Source of the DNA: Enterococcus rivorum
GTDB lineage: Bacteria > Bacillota > Bacilli > Lactobacillales > Enterococcaceae
Assembly: GCF_001742285.1 (NCBI RefSeq)
Contig: NZ_MIEK01000026.1
Location: forward strand, 1-45,514
DNA: 45,514 bases
Reading direction: 5' to 3'
In this document: positions 45,153-45,514 of the stretch, piece after piece
Position numbering within the stretch: the first letter of the stretch is position 1
How the letters are laid out: each line of letters begins with the position of its first letter
Notes under the pieces: model-generated
Database searches by the model: none
The model's input: only the letters and a program-made list of their open reading frames with translations
What the model was told of the DNA's origin: nothing
Translations under genes and position numbers: made by a program

Positions 45153-45205
45153 TGTAACAAGGAAGTTACATAGAGTTTACTTATTATTATGTCAATGAAG
45201 ATATA
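45153..45205 (+). promoter_or_regulatory. Third ANTAR dual hairpin, downstream of the eut operon
   Basis: P1: TGTAAC-AAGGAA-GTTACA (45153-45170). P2: TATGTC-AATGAA-GATATA (45188-45205, one G-T pair). Both stems are 6 bp and both six-base loops have A1 and G4. They begin about 12 bases after the -10 of a strong promoter. Unlike the other two sites, P2 does not overlap an obvious terminator. Confidence 0.8.
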
Positions 45206-45381
45206 GCAAAAAAATAAAATATAAAATGTTTCAGCCACTATCATTAGTGCATACTTGCTTCGCTGTCATGATTCTTCATAGAAGTCGATAGTAGGTATTG
45301 GCTAAGCGTTTTCTATTCTAGATTTTTTAAAAGTTGTTTGCTAATCTGACATAATGACATTTGTTATCATTCGTCTTTTCC

Positions 45382-45419
45382 AACAGCAAACTTTTGTGAA
45401 AAAGCATGCTGTTTTTTTT
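45382..45419 (+). terminator. Terminator-like hairpin in the downstream leader RNA
   Basis: AACAGC (45382-45387) pairs with GCTGTT (45408-45413), followed by a run of T. GCAAA in its 5' side could instead pair with TTTGC at 45337-45341, so an alternative fold is possible. The 340 bases from the promoter to here hold no credible gene, only a second imperfect stem (AGCCACTATC with GATAGT..GGCT, about 45230-45303). Confidence 0.55.
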
Positions 45420-45423
45420 ATAT

Positions 45424-45514
45424 CTTTGAAAACCACTGGCTAAGCCGGTGGTTCCGGAGAGCTTCCAGCGAGGTAAGAAAAAAAGCCTCCTAAAATGCTA
45501 AGATGAAAAAGGTT
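45424..45514 (+). mobile_element. Probable left end of an IS200/IS605-type element (partial)
   Basis: ACCACTGGC-taa-GCCGGTGGT (45432-45452) is a compact 9 bp hairpin with a three-base loop, followed by a short GC-rich then A-rich stretch up to the window edge. Subterminal hairpins of exactly this type, with little else, mark the ends of IS200-like elements. No transposase start is reached, so the call rests on this hairpin and general resemblance. Confidence 0.5.

Noticed and set aside
45142-45198. A short frame starting MDKCVTRKLHRVY just after the downstream promoter.
   Set aside because: No ribosome site, and the same bases form the ANTAR hairpins, which explain them better.

Overview
The window is a low-GC Firmicutes chromosome segment, most likely an Enterococcus or a close relative. 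The basis is the enterococcal/streptococcal gene order rimP-nusA-ylxR-ylxQ-infB-rbfA and truB-ribF, an hrcA-grpE-dnaK operon under two CIRCE operators, and a Gram-positive ethanolamine (eut) operon of the EutV/EutW type. The species assignment is inference, because no database search was possible.

Layout. Bases 1-4565 are accessory: the 3' end of a polymorphic toxin gene with a probable immunity gene, a decayed IS30-family element, a YxeA-like secreted protein, an AraC/GyrI-type regulator and a small AP2-like protein. Bases 4566-13170 hold an AT-rich gap and then eight tandem paralogous genes for HTH + TPR regulators that resemble PlcR (RNPP family). A 17-codon peptide gene with its own ribosome binding site, promoter and terminator lies divergent to the first of them and is easy to miss. 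This is the best candidate in the window for an undescribed system, namely peptide-controlled regulation with a greatly expanded receptor family. Bases 13180-30601 are mostly core genes: rnhC, the rimP-nusA-infB-rbfA operon, truB-ribF-hemW, the heat-shock operon, dnaJ and a WYL-domain regulator. A small decaying accessory insert (methyltransferase and UvrA-like remnants) separates rbfA from truB.

Bases 30740-45030 are the eut locus. A B12 riboswitch RNA is joined to an ANTAR-type dual hairpin, as in the EutX RNA known from E. faecalis, and is followed by eutG, eutS, eutV, eutW, a second ANTAR dual hairpin, eutA, eutB, eutC, eutL, a long BMC shell gene with a lysine-rich tail, eutE, eutM, pduL, a eut-associated gene of unknown function, eutN, eutH and eutQ. 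By family knowledge, EutW senses ethanolamine and phosphorylates EutV. EutV then binds paired hexaloop hairpins (A at loop position 1, G at position 4) and prevents termination, while the B12-responsive RNA adds the cofactor signal. EutABC convert ethanolamine to acetaldehyde inside a shell of EutS/L/M/N, and EutE, EutG and PduL process it to acetyl-CoA, ethanol and acetyl phosphate.

Past eutQ, a strong promoter is followed at once by a third, well-formed ANTAR dual hairpin with no gene of its own inside the window. The window ends in what looks like the left end of an IS200/IS605-type element.
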